Positions 23,498-31,123 of a stretch of 64,000 nt of DNA are shown here, one piece after another. The stretch is from Rhizobium sp. BK650 (GTDB taxonomy: Bacteria; Pseudomonadota; Alphaproteobacteria; Rhizobiales; Rhizobiaceae). The notes below the pieces were generated by a model. That model searched no databases, was not told the DNA's origin, and saw nothing but the letters and a program-made list of their open reading frames with translations. A program made the position numbers and the translations under genes. Position 1 is the first letter of the stretch. The number at the start of each line of letters is the position of its first letter. Location of the stretch: the NCBI RefSeq assembly GCF_014195325.1, contig NZ_JACIBK010000001.1, forward strand, positions 186,001-250,000. The letters are read 5' to 3'.

Positions 23498-23499
23498 GC

Positions 23500-24429
23500 T
23501 CAGCCTCCGTAGATCGCCGTATTGAGTTCGCGCACGGCGCTTGCCGTGCGCGGACCGAAGCCCAGGAGGTGGAGGCCGTCCATGCGAATGATCGCCTTCT
23601 TTTCACCGGCGGGTGTCAACGCAATCGCCGGCTGGGTGAGAAGATCCTCGTTCTTGGTGCCCGCGCCATCGCCGCGATCCATCATCAGGATTACGTCGGG
23701 CTTGGCGTTGATGATGGCCTCGTCGCTGAGCGGCTTATAGCCAGCGAATTCCCCGATCGCGTTGATGGCGCCGGCGAGCTTGATGACACTATCCGCCGCC
23801 GTGCCGCTGCCTGACGCCATAATGCGGCCGTTCTGAGCGCTGAGGACGAAGAGGGCGCGCTTGCGCTCGGCCTCCGGGCGCTTCTCTGCGTCGGCAACGG
23901 CCGCGTCGAGGTCGGCGCCGACCTTTTCCTCAAGCGCCTTTGCCTTGTCCTGAACGTTCAGCAGCGTACCGACGCGATCGATCTTGGCGATGATGCCGTC
24001 ACGCGTATAGGCATTCGGGACGGTTTCGAAGGGGACGCTGGCGTTCTTGAGAACATTCAGCGCTTCCTGCGGACCGGAGCCTTCGACGGCGATGATCGCC
24101 GTCGGGTTCATGGCGAGAATACCTTCCGGCGAGAGGGCGCGCATGTAACCGACGTCAGGCAGCTTCAGTGCCGCTTGCGGATACATGCTCGTCGTGTCGC
24201 GGGCGATCAGCCTGCCTTCCTCACCGAGTGCATAGATGATCTCGGTAACGTCGCCGCCGATCGAGACCAACCGCGAAGTATCGAGCCTGTTCTCCCCGGC
24301 ATGGGCGGTGCGAACGAAAGCATAGCTCTTGCCAGCGGGTGCGGCCGGGATCAGCGGCAGGGCAATGACAGCCGCCGTCAGGGCCAGTTTCCAGAGGCGG
24401 ATCCGGCGCAGGTGTTCAAGCATCTTCAT
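23500..24429 (-). CDS. hmuT: periplasmic haemin-binding protein HmuT
   Basis: 309 residues. Signal peptide about 1-43 (long, ending RTAHAGEN), then a TroA/BtuF-type fold: RLVSIGGDVTEIIYALGEEGRLIARDTTSMYP, which includes the conserved haem-proximal Tyr region (SMYP), and VGYMRALSPEGILAMNPT. It receives haem from the TonB-dependent receptor and delivers it to HmuU. The receptor gene (hmuR) is not in this window. Confidence 0.94.
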   Translation of the reverse strand: MKMLEHLRRIRLWKLALTAAVIALPLIPAAPAGKSYAFVRTAHAGENRLDTSRLVSIGGDVTEIIYALGEEGRLIARDTTSMYPQAALKLPDVGYMRALSPEGILAMNPTAIIAVEGSGPQEALNVLKNASVPFETVPNAYTRDGIIAKIDRVGTLLNVQDKAKALEEKVGADLDAAVADAEKRPEAERKRALFVLSAQNGRIMASGSGTAADSVIKLAGAINAIGEFAGYKPLSDEAIINAKPDVILMMDRGDGAGTKNEDLLTQPAIALTPAGEKKAIIRMDGLHLLGFGPRTASAVRELNTAIYGG

Positions 24430-24440
24430 TGTTGCGATCC

Positions 24441-25490
24441 TTATGCGGCGACGCTCGTGGCTCGCGGGAGGTCTTCCATGATCTCACGCCATGCGGCATT
24501 CTCGTCGGAACCTTCCTTTCGCTTGCCAAAGAACTGGATGATCAAGTTGCCGGCAGCGTCATAGGCTTCGAGCGAGGTGACATGACCGTCCTTGGTCGGC
24601 TTGCGCACGGCCCAGGTCTCGGCGATGTGGTCCTGGCGCAGATGCAGGTGGAAGGTCTCGTCGATGATATTGATCCATGGACCCATCGGCTGGACGTTGA
24701 AGATCGGGCCGGAATGGATCTGCACGATGCCGTTATTGGCAACGAAGCACATGATCGGCAGGCCTGATTTGACGGAGGCATGCATCATGTCTGCCGTCGC
24801 CCTATTGTCGAGCTTCCAGGCATAGTCGTCGCCGACGGTGCGCACGGCGGCCTGGCGGCCGATCTTCAGGCGTTTCAGCATGCCGAAGAATTCATGCGTG
24901 TCGGTCATCTTGCTCCAGTTGTCGCGCAACTCTTCACGGCTAACATTGCCGTCTTCGTCAGCATCAAAAGAAGCCTCTGTTTCGATCAGTTCCTGCGACT
25001 GGTCCTCGACCTTCAGTTCGGCGACGATGCGATGGTAGGCGTCGACATGGGATGCCGGCCGCAGATGGATCTTGTGGACGGCATTACCCGCCTTGTCGAA
25101 ATACTGGAGGCTGAGGCGCTCGCTGTCGCCATCCTTCTTGGTGACGGCAAAAGCGTGGACCCAGCGGCTCGGAAAGACGCGCAGGTCGATGTTGTCGCCG
25201 AGTACGATCCCATTGTGCTCGCCGATCTTGATGTTTTCGTAGATGCCGATCTTCTCGTGCACGGCGCTTTCGTTGCGCGATAGCGCCATAACCTCGCCGA
25301 GATCGGCGACACGCTCCAGGAGCTTTGCGGCGCTGGCATCGATGCGCGTTGCACTGATGCCGACTTCCGCTGCGACGAGGGCGGCCTCGGAGATCTTCAG
25401 CTGCGCGGCAATGTCGCGCTCGCGCATCTTCGGATTTTCGGCGCGGAATGCGCGGATTTCTGCTGGTGCCGGTCTGGTCTGCTCGGTCAT
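24441..25490 (-). CDS. hmuS: haemin-degrading factor HmuS (ChuS/HemS family)
   Basis: 349 residues with the duplicated HemS fold. N-half: REAEVG-type region EVGISATRIDASAAKLLERVADLGEVMALSRNESAVHEK; C-half: DTHEFFGMLKRLKIGRQAAVRTVG and VRKPTKDGHVTSLEAYDAAGNLIIQFFGKR. Members store, traffic or degrade cytoplasmic haem. It lies between hemP and hmuT. Confidence 0.94.
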   Translation of the reverse strand: MTEQTRPAPAEIRAFRAENPKMRERDIAAQLKISEAALVAAEVGISATRIDASAAKLLERVADLGEVMALSRNESAVHEKIGIYENIKIGEHNGIVLGDNIDLRVFPSRWVHAFAVTKKDGDSERLSLQYFDKAGNAVHKIHLRPASHVDAYHRIVAELKVEDQSQELIETEASFDADEDGNVSREELRDNWSKMTDTHEFFGMLKRLKIGRQAAVRTVGDDYAWKLDNRATADMMHASVKSGLPIMCFVANNGIVQIHSGPIFNVQPMGPWINIIDETFHLHLRQDHIAETWAVRKPTKDGHVTSLEAYDAAGNLIIQFFGKRKEGSDENAAWREIMEDLPRATSVAA

Positions 25491-25510
25491 GTCCTACCCT
25501 GCTATTGAGC

Positions 25511-25696
25511 TTACTTGTTGAGAATGAGTTTGCCCTGACGGGTGATCTTCAGGCGGTAGATCACGCCATCGTGCCGAATCATGATCTCGTTTGCGTTGCG
25601 AAAAAGATCGCCGCTTTCGAGAACGCGGATATCGGCCACCGCAGGTTGGTTCCGCAGTGGTGCGAGCTTAAAGGTATCTGGCTTTTCAACCATCAT
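25511..25696 (-). CDS. hmuP: haemin uptake protein HemP (HmuP)
   Basis: 61 residues. The C-terminal half is the HemP domain: LESGDLFRNANEIMIRHDGVIYRLKITRQGKLILNK pattern (split here: ESGDLF, EIMIRH, YRL..TRQGKLIL). HmuP in rhizobia is a small activator needed for haem receptor expression. First gene of the leftward hmu operon, 20 bp before hmuS; two Met codons are possible starts. Controlled by the iron box at 25757-25771. Confidence 0.93.
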   Translation of the reverse strand: MMVEKPDTFKLAPLRNQPAVADIRVLESGDLFRNANEIMIRHDGVIYRLKITRQGKLILNK

Positions 25697-25756
25697 TTCG
25701 GTCGGCTTATTCCGTGATTGCGGGGGTCAAGATCCCGGCTCCGGTGACATTTATCT

Positions 25757-25771
25757 TGACTCTCATACTCA
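25757..25771. promoter_or_regulatory. candidate RirA iron-responsive operator (IRO box), hmuP promoter
   Basis: TGACTCTCATACTCA fits TGA-N9-TCA, the rhizobial IRO motif. It sits 61 bp upstream of hmuP and about 107 bp upstream of the rightward secreted protein gene. Yeoman and co-workers described such motifs at the R. leguminosarum hmu and tonB promoters (recalled). Confidence 0.65.
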
Positions 25772-25877
25772 TAGTTTTTTAAAGACGCAATAATAGAAGA
25801 CAAAAGCAGTCAAGTTTTAGATCCTGCTGTTTTGAAGCCGCTGGACGGCGGTCGATTTGCTTTATGGGGAGACGATA

Positions 25878-26309
25878 ATGACGGGTCGGATCGCTGCGTT
25901 TACGGCCGGTATGCTGTTTTCGGTTTCGGGCGTGGCACAGGCCTATGCGCAGGCTGCGGCGCCGGCCGCAAAGCTCGATGTCGAGCTCAATGCGCTGGCG
26001 CCCTCCCAGAAGGGCTGCATGATGACCTTCGTTGCCGAGAACAATCTGGCGACGCCGATCAACAGGGTCTCCTTCGAACTCGCCTTCTTCAACGACAAGA
26101 ACGCCGTCGATCGTATCACCGTGCTCGATTTCCGCGATCTGCCGCAGGGCAAGAAGCGCGTGCGCCAGTTCGATATGCCCGGTGTCAAGTGCGAGACGGT
26201 TACGCGCATCATCATCAACGATACGCCTGTCTGCGACGGACCGGCGGCAGGCGAATGCATGAAGGGTCTCGTGACCCGCTCGCAGATCTCAGTTCCTTTC
26301 GAAGGCTAA
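25878..26309 (+). CDS. secreted hypothetical protein beside tonB
   Basis: 143 residues from the ATG at 25878 (GGGGAGACG upstream). The signal peptide ends YAQAAAP (about 1-27). The mature part looks like a beta-rich domain (LDVELNALAPSQKGCMMTF...NNLATPINRVSFELAFFN) with four or five Cys (GCMM, VKCET, VCDGP, GECM). This resembles uncharacterised alphaproteobacterial proteins next to tonB or Tat genes. Placed between the iron box and tonB, it is likely iron-regulated and probably cotranscribed with tonB. Role unknown. Confidence 0.8.
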   Translation: MTGRIAAFTAGMLFSVSGVAQAYAQAAAPAAKLDVELNALAPSQKGCMMTFVAENNLATPINRVSFELAFFNDKNAVDRITVLDFRDLPQGKKRVRQFDMPGVKCETVTRIIINDTPVCDGPAAGECMKGLVTRSQISVPFEG

Positions 26310-26333
26310 GACGAGGTCGAAGGCTAAGACCTA
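26294..26333. repeat. small tandem duplication at a gene end
   Basis: CGAAGGCTAAGAC occurs twice, 18 bp apart; the first copy contains the stop codon of the secreted protein gene. A recent slip duplication that leaves the reading frame end intact. Confidence 0.7.
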
Positions 26334-26380
26334 AGCCGGCGGAAATCCGGCGTGCATGTTCAGGCTGTCCGAGGCGTAAA

Positions 26381-27742
26381 ATGGCGATTTCAGCGAAGTC
26401 CAGATCGAGACGGGGGCTCATCGAGGAGGCGAGCACCGACAGTAGCGTGAACGACAACAATCCCGGCCACGAGCTTTCCGACCTGCACAGCGCGCAGCGT
26501 CAGCCGCCCGGCGAGACGGTTATCCATTATGCGCGTTTTGCGCAGATATCGTCGTTCCCCGATCATCCGGAGGCCGTACCGGCAACTGCCATCACTCCGT
26601 TGCCGATGGATGCGGTGGTGGAAAAGCAGGAAAACGAGAAGACGCCGGTGCGGCGCCGGCTGACGCTGACCTGCATTTGCTCGCTGGTCTTTCATGCGGC
26701 ATTGGCCGCTACACTGATCATTGCGTTTCCGAAGGCGCCGGAGGAGGCGCTAATGGAGGCAGGGGAAGCCATCAGTGTCGTTATGCTGGGCAGCTCGGAT
26801 GCCGACCAGAGTGCAGCCGGCGAGACCAAGGTGACCATTCAGGAGGAACTCATTCCTGAGACGGTCCAGCCCGACGTGATCAAGCCGGTGGAGACGGCGG
26901 AGGTGCAGCCCGAAGCTTTTCAGCCGGAGCCCGTCCAGCCGACAGAGGTCCAGCCGGTAAAGACGGAGACTGTACAGCCCGCGCAGGAGGTTACTCGTCA
27001 ATCACCGGAAACAGTGGCGGCGGCTGAGCCGGAAGTGTTGGTGTCGGAAACGCCTGCGGAAACCTCCGTCGCTCACCCGGTGTCGTCGGTCGCCCCTGAG
27101 CAGATAGCGGAGGCGCCGATGACCCCAGACGCTCCTGTACCCCCCGAAGCAACGGTCGCGCCGGACACGCCCCCGGCTTCTGCAGAGCCACCTGCGGCAA
27201 CGGCGGCGCAATCCAAGCCGGAAGAGATAAAGCCCATGGAGACGGCTCCGACGGAGGTGGTGACGCCGCTGCCGAAGCCCAAGGTGGAAAAGCCTGCAGA
27301 AAAGAAGCCGATAGAACGAAGACTGCCGGCAAAGAAGGCACAGGGTTCGGAAGGGAATTCGAAACAGGAATCGCGCAGAGGCGCCGCAGATGGTCAGGCT
27401 GACGCCAACTCGGATAATAATTCGAGCACTTCAGGCGGGAGGAACGGATCAGGCGGGGCGTCGGAAGCCAATTACAAGGGCAAACTTGTTGCACGCCTGT
27501 TCCGCTGCATCGACCGGATGGAGTCGCGATACCGCAGCGATCCCGTTACCTTGACGGTTCGCATTACGATGAGCCGCAGCGGCGATATTACGTCATCGGG
27601 CATCGTCCGGGGGTCTGGCCGCCCTGATGTGGATGGCGCTGCCCTCGGCAAGGTGGCTTCGTGCAATCTTCCGGCTCTGCCGGATGATATGGCCGGATCC
27701 TCACGCACCTACACATTTCCGGTTCAGGTCAAATCCCGATAA
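26381..27742 (+). CDS. tonB: TonB energy-transducing protein
   Basis: 453 residues from the ATG at 26381 (GAGG upstream); the frame is open further upstream but only across the preceding gene in another phase. An unusually long N-terminal cytoplasmic tail (~90 residues) precedes one membrane helix (about 94-117). A Pro/Glu/Val-rich periplasmic spacer follows (about 140-330, with repeated VQP/EVQP units), then a Gly/Ser/Asn-rich segment, and a C-terminal TonB domain (YKGKLVARLFRCIDRMESRY, about 365-453). It energises haem and siderophore receptors. In R. leguminosarum tonB is likewise beside hmuPSTUV. Confidence 0.9.
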   Translation: MAISAKSRSRRGLIEEASTDSSVNDNNPGHELSDLHSAQRQPPGETVIHYARFAQISSFPDHPEAVPATAITPLPMDAVVEKQENEKTPVRRRLTLTCICSLVFHAALAATLIIAFPKAPEEALMEAGEAISVVMLGSSDADQSAAGETKVTIQEELIPETVQPDVIKPVETAEVQPEAFQPEPVQPTEVQPVKTETVQPAQEVTRQSPETVAAAEPEVLVSETPAETSVAHPVSSVAPEQIAEAPMTPDAPVPPEATVAPDTPPASAEPPAATAAQSKPEEIKPMETAPTEVVTPLPKPKVEKPAEKKPIERRLPAKKAQGSEGNSKQESRRGAADGQADANSDNNSSTSGGRNGSGGASEANYKGKLVARLFRCIDRMESRYRSDPVTLTVRITMSRSGDITSSGIVRGSGRPDVDGAALGKVASCNLPALPDDMAGSSRTYTFPVQVKSR

Positions 27743-27744
27743 TA

Positions 27745-27759
27745 TGATTAAAACAATCA
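27745..27759. promoter_or_regulatory. candidate RirA iron-responsive operator upstream of the DUF2325-monooxygenase operon
   Basis: TGATTAAAACAATCA fits TGA-N9-TCA and is itself a near palindrome (TGATT...AATCA). It starts 2 bp after the tonB stop and is 91 bp upstream of the DUF2325 gene, in an AT-rich promoter-like gap. Confidence 0.65.
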
Positions 27760-27850
27760 ACTTTATACTTTACTCCAAAAATCAAGTTTAATAAGGTCCC
27801 GCTCGCACACGCAGGAATCGTGTGACGATCAACGAGCGAACGGGTGGCAA

Positions 27851-28258
27851 ATGGCTCGAAAGGCGAAGAAGGGGGCGAACCGGGAGATCCGTGTTCAGGG
27901 CGAGCAGGAGGCGCAGCAGTCCTCCTCCGGGCGCTCCAAGCTGGATGGCCGCAGTTTCCTCTACGTCGGCGGGCGCGATTGCCAGGTGGCGCATCTGCGG
28001 GAAATCGCCAGCAGCTTCGGCGCCGAACTCATCCACCACGACGGCGGCCTGCGCGAAGCCGTCTCCCGCATCGATACGCTGCTACCCTCCGTCGACTGCG
28101 TGTTCTGCCCCATCGACTGTATCAGTCATGACGCATGCCTGCGCGTGAAGACCGGCTGCAAGAAGTTCAGCAAGGCTTTCATCCCGCTGCGCAACGGCAG
28201 CAAATCCAGCCTGGAACGGGCGCTGCAGACGATGAACGAAAGAGACAATTCCCGATGA
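27851..28258 (+). CDS. DUF2325 domain protein (possible haem-binding, Dri1-like)
   Basis: 135 residues. The DUF2325 domain fills about 35-125: FLYVGGRDCQVAHLREIASSFGAELIHHDGGLREAVSRIDTLLPSVDCVFCPIDCISHDACLRVKTGCKK pattern (listed in part: YVGGRDCQ, HHDGG, DCVFCPIDCISHDAC). It is rich in Cys (six) and His, which suits metal or haem binding. A cyanobacterial DUF2325 protein (Dri1) binds haem (recalled). An ATGA overlap couples it to the next gene. The iron box upstream and the haem monooxygenase downstream support an iron/haem role here. Confidence 0.85.
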   Translation: MARKAKKGANREIRVQGEQEAQQSSSGRSKLDGRSFLYVGGRDCQVAHLREIASSFGAELIHHDGGLREAVSRIDTLLPSVDCVFCPIDCISHDACLRVKTGCKKFSKAFIPLRNGSKSSLERALQTMNERDNSR

Positions 28259-28545
28259 ATGGGCATTTTTCGATGAATGACGGGCACCCCGACGGGTTCA
28301 CGATGATCGGCCTGCACAAGCTCGCCGCTCACAACGGCGACAGCCTCGTGCCGGAGCTTTACGAGATTTTCCTCGAGAATGCCGCACGCCGGCGCTCCTA
28401 TCCCAAGGTAGTTCTGTTTCCCGCCTGGGAGGCGCGCATGCCAGGCGAAGCGGCTGCAAAACCCATTGGCACGGATGCCGCCAATGGCACTAATATAGTC
28501 GCCTTTCCGTTCTATGCGGAGCGGGCGGACAAGAAAAAGGCATGA
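28255..28545 (+). CDS. hypothetical protein in haem operon
   Basis: 96 residues. Its ATG overlaps the DUF2325 stop (ATGA at 28255-28258). The sequence has a central helical region (TMIGLHKLAAHNGDSLVPELYEIFLENAARRRSYPKVV; read in parts) and a Lys-rich end. No signal peptide or membrane helix. I do not recognise a family. Because it is coupled between a putative haem-binding protein and an IsdG-type enzyme, it may be an accessory to haem handling. Confidence 0.7.
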   Translation: MNGHFSMNDGHPDGFTMIGLHKLAAHNGDSLVPELYEIFLENAARRRSYPKVVLFPAWEARMPGEAAAKPIGTDAANGTNIVAFPFYAERADKKKA

Positions 28546-28553
28546 GGGCTTCC

Positions 28554-28868
28554 ATGTATATCGCGATGAACCGCTTCAAGGTGGCTATCGGCGCCGAGAG
28601 CGATTTCGAGACTGTCTGGCGCAATCGCGATTCCAGCCTGTCGCAAGTTCCGGGCTTCATCGAGTTCCGCCTGCTGCGCGGCAAGGCCAATGCGGAGGAG
28701 GGCTATACGCTGTTTTCCTCGCACACGCTCTGGCGCAGCGAAGAGGATTTTCTGAACTGGACGAAGTCGGAGAATTTCCGTGCCGCGCATCGCAATGCCG
28801 GGGAGCGCAGGGAGATGTACAAGGGGCCTCCGGTGTTCGAAGGGTTCACTGTGGTCGACGGTATTTAA
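28554..28868 (+). CDS. hmuQ: IsdG/HmuQ-type haem-degrading monooxygenase
   Basis: 104 residues from the ATG at 28554, which gives the family-typical MYIAMNRFKV and has GAGGG just upstream; an ATG at 28542 overlapping the previous stop is also possible. It is an ABM-fold ferredoxin-like enzyme. The Asn-Trp-His set of IsdG enzymes is visible: Asn6 in AMNRF, Trp in DFLNWTKSE (about 64) and His in FRAAHRN (about 74). These enzymes cleave haem to release iron; Bradyrhizobium HmuQ/HmuD are the closest described relatives. Confidence 0.85.
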   Translation: MYIAMNRFKVAIGAESDFETVWRNRDSSLSQVPGFIEFRLLRGKANAEEGYTLFSSHTLWRSEEDFLNWTKSENFRAAHRNAGERREMYKGPPVFEGFTVVDGI

Positions 28869-28899
28869 GGCGCGGTTGTGGGTGCAGTCGCGGCTTGTC

Positions 28900-28926
28900 C
28901 CCCTTCTCCCCGACGGGGAGAAGGGG
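28900..28926. repeat. CTTCTCCCC palindrome, terminator-like
   Basis: 12-bp arms CCCCTTCTCCCC (28900-28911) and GGGGAGAAGGGG (28915-28926) between convergent hmuQ and the DUF423 gene. A single copy of the family found as an inverted pair at 8293-8430. Confidence 0.85.
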
Positions 28927-28930
28927 AGAT

Positions 28931-29302
28931 CTAGGCCCGCACGCGCCAGAACGCGCTCACTGAGACCGCCACCCAGCCCAGCATCATCGCCCAGCCGCCC
29001 GTTGGCGCGGCATAGGGGAACAGGCTCCCGCCGGTAAAGCGCAGGGTGACGAGATCGCCGGCGAAGAGCAAATTCCCTATGATCATCAGCAAACCGGCCA
29101 ACCCGGCGGTTTTGATTTTGCCGGTTCCCAGCGCCAGTGCCAGGAGGGCAGGGGCATGGGCCAGAGACATCGCGGAGGCAGAGGCGGCGAGATAGGCTTC
29201 GCCGCCGCCATGAGCGGCAAGGGCGGCGAGCGCCACACCTGCTAGGCCGAACAGGCCGGCAAAGAGGAAGAGCACCGGCTCCAGACGCGCGTTCAGGCTC
29301 AT
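28931..29302 (-). CDS. DUF423 family small membrane protein
   Basis: 123 residues with four predicted helices (about 8-28, 42-60, 63-83, 98-118). LAALAAHGG (about 25-33) and the C-terminal APTGGWAMMLGW are typical of DUF423 (YwdK/YgdD-like) proteins. Function unknown. It is two bp downstream of the truncated haemoglobin gene and likely cotranscribed with it. Confidence 0.85.
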   Translation of the reverse strand: MSLNARLEPVLFLFAGLFGLAGVALAALAAHGGGEAYLAASASAMSLAHAPALLALALGTGKIKTAGLAGLLMIIGNLLFAGDLVTLRFTGGSLFPYAAPTGGWAMMLGWVAVSVSAFWRVRA

Positions 29303-29304
29303 GG

Positions 29305-29706
29305 CTATTCCTTGTTCTGCATGTGGTGGGCAAGCCGTTCCACTGGCGCCCAGATCAGGTCGCGCAGCGCTTGGCTGGCGATTGTCTCATCCATCGCCCG
29401 GCGGAAGCAGAGCAGCCATTCGTCGCGCTCGACAGGGCCGATCTCGGCGACGAAATGACGGCTGCGCAGACGCGGATGGCCGCGCTTGTCGGTATAGAGC
29501 GGCGGGCCGCCCAGATAGCCGGTCATATATTCGTAGAATTTCTCTTCGCTGCCTTTGAGATCAGGCGGGTGCACGGCGCGCACGTTTTGCGCCTCGGGCA
29601 GCGTGTCCATCAGCTCGTAGAAACGATGCGTCAAAGCGCGGACGACCGGATCACCGCCGATCGCCTCATACAAGGTCGTCACCTGTGAAGTCGCGTTTTC
29701 CGACAC
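29305..29706 (-). CDS. group 2 truncated haemoglobin
   Basis: 133 residues. It starts with TTLYEAIGGDPVVRALTHRFYELM (helices A-B), has the group II features HFVAEIGP with the proximal His in RLRSRHFV (F8, about residue 76), and the DEWLLCFRRAMDE G-helix with the conserved Trp. These bind O2/NO and are often involved in nitrosative or oxidative stress. Close to a haem utilisation locus but on the other strand. Confidence 0.9.
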   Translation of the reverse strand: MSENATSQVTTLYEAIGGDPVVRALTHRFYELMDTLPEAQNVRAVHPPDLKGSEEKFYEYMTGYLGGPPLYTDKRGHPRLRSRHFVAEIGPVERDEWLLCFRRAMDETIASQALRDLIWAPVERLAHHMQNKE

Positions 29707-29868
29707 GAAACCATCCCATTCGTACCCGCACCCGAGCCGCGCGTCCCTTCGCTGCTCTTTTCGGTCCGATGCCTAAATGCACCCGATCAAAAAGGATCGC
29801 AACTGTCATCAAAATACCGCGTCATTTCGCGCATAATCCTTGCCAGGCAGGCTCACTACCCGATTCCG

Positions 29869-29897
29869 CTTGACAAAACCGTCTGGACGGTATCTTT
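29869..29897 (+). promoter_or_regulatory. promoter with perfect palindromic TetR operator
   Basis: A -35 box CTTGAC (29869-29874) and a -10-like TATCTT (29891-29896) flank a perfect 14-bp palindrome ACCGTCTGGACGGT (29878-29891). The palindrome occupies the spacer, ideal for repression, and lies 15 bp before the TetR start codon. Confidence 0.75.
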
Positions 29898-29905
29898 ATA
29901 AATTC

Positions 29906-30469
29906 ATGTCGAACGCTCATCATCGCAAGAAACAACCCGTGCTCGTGCGCCAGCAATTGCTGGAGGTCGCTGCACGTCTCGCCGGTGAGCAAGGCATGGG
30001 CGCTGTCACCCTTGATGCGGTCTCGGCTGCGTCGGGCGTCAGCAAGGGCGGTCTGTTGCATCATTTCCCGACCAAGAATGCACTGCTGGATGCCCTGTTC
30101 GAGAGCCTGCTGGAAAAGTTCGACGCCGATATGGGCGAGCTGATGCGCAGCGATCCCTTGCCGCAGGGCCGTTTCTCGCGCGCTTATCTCCAGGCGGTGT
30201 CCGGGCTGAAGGATCGTCCTGACGATTCCAGGAGCTGGACACAGGTGACGGTCGCCCTACTTGCCGAACCCCGGTTGCGCCAGCGATGGCGACAATGGGT
30301 GGCGGCGAGGGCCGAGGAATACATCGGCACCGACTCCGCGCTCGACACTCTGATCGTGCGTTTTGCCGCCGATGGCCTGTGGTTGGCAGATACGCTTGAT
30401 AGCCATGACATCAGTGGCGCTCTGAGGCGAGATCTGATCGCCCGCCTCATCGACCTGACCCACAAGTAA
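29906..30469 (+). CDS. TetR-family regulator of an SMR efflux gene
   Basis: 187 residues from the ATG at 29906. The N-terminal HTH is VTLDAVSAASGVSKGGLLHHFPTKNALLDAL (about 33-62); SKGGLLHHFPTK is typical of the subfamily with a TetR_C_37-like domain, found next to small multidrug transporters. The palindrome in its own promoter suggests autorepression, and the SMR gene lies 130 bp downstream in the same direction. Ligand unknown. Confidence 0.85.
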   Translation: MSNAHHRKKQPVLVRQQLLEVAARLAGEQGMGAVTLDAVSAASGVSKGGLLHHFPTKNALLDALFESLLEKFDADMGELMRSDPLPQGRFSRAYLQAVSGLKDRPDDSRSWTQVTVALLAEPRLRQRWRQWVAARAEEYIGTDSALDTLIVRFAADGLWLADTLDSHDISGALRRDLIARLIDLTHK

Positions 30470-30510
30470 GCCCGGCGCATTCCCATTGTCCGGCCCGTTT
30501 CGGGTAATGA

Positions 30511-30585
30511 CGGGGATGCTCCATCTCTTTTGTTTTACGCAATTCCGGGCTCAAAATCGCGCCGCACTTTCTGGAATTGCTCGAG
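30511..30585 (+). repeat. RIME-like intergenic palindrome
   Basis: Contains CTCTTTTGTTTTACGCAATTCCGGG...CTTTCTGGAATTGCTCGAG, the second palindrome of the family. It lies between the TetR and SMR genes. Confidence 0.75.
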
Positions 30586-30599
30586 TAAGGAATACCGTC

Positions 30600-30941
30600 A
30601 TGAACCCAGCTGCCGTTTATGGGCTGCTCGTTGCAGCCATCGTGCTTGAAGTTATCGGCACGACCGCCCTTCAGCTCTCCCAGCAGTTCACCCGTCTCGG
30701 GCCGACGGCGCTCGTCGTCGCCTGCTATGGGGCTGCCTTCTACTGCCTGTCGCTGACGCTGAAGCACATTCCCGTTGGGATTGCCTATGCGATCTGGAGC
30801 GCTTTGGGCATCGTGCTGATTTCCTCGGTCGGGTTCGTGTTTTTCAAGCAAAGGCTGGATACGCCCGCCATCATCGGGCTCGGGCTGATCATATCAGGCG
30901 TGGTCGTTGTCAACCTCTTCTCCAAGAGCGTTTCCCATTGA
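30600..30941 (+). CDS. small multidrug resistance (SMR/EmrE-like) transporter
   Basis: 113 residues, four helices. The conserved membrane-embedded Glu is in IVLEVIGTTALQLS (Glu15), and the GIAYAIWSALGIVLIS and GLGLIISGVVVVNLFS motifs are present. It works as a dimer exporting cationic drugs, or guanidinium in some members. TAAGGA precedes the ATG at 30600. Probably repressed by the TetR protein upstream. Confidence 0.92.
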   Translation: MNPAAVYGLLVAAIVLEVIGTTALQLSQQFTRLGPTALVVACYGAAFYCLSLTLKHIPVGIAYAIWSALGIVLISSVGFVFFKQRLDTPAIIGLGLIISGVVVVNLFSKSVSH

Positions 30942-30950
30942 CGTAAAAAG

Positions 30951-30984
30951 GGATTTTTCCGGATGCCCATGCGCCGGAAAATCC
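30951..30984 (+). terminator. hairpin after the SMR gene
   Basis: Arms GGATTTTTCCGG (30951-30962) and CCGGAAAATCC (30974-30984) with one bulge, followed by TCTTTGT. A moderate terminator. Confidence 0.55.
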
Positions 30985-31123
30985 TCTTTGTCAAAATACC
31001 GACAAAGGTCTATGTCTTCCTCTGATCGGGAGGAGGGACTGCTTTGGCTGGCCTTCGTCCCAAAGCGCTTTGAATCCCGCCCTTCTGCTTGCCAAAAATC
31101 TAAAGGTTTAGAGGAGCACAGTC

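Noticed and set aside
25832..27742. 636-residue TonB with extended N-terminus
   Set aside because: The upper part overlaps the secreted protein gene in another phase; the ATG at 26381 has a ribosome site.
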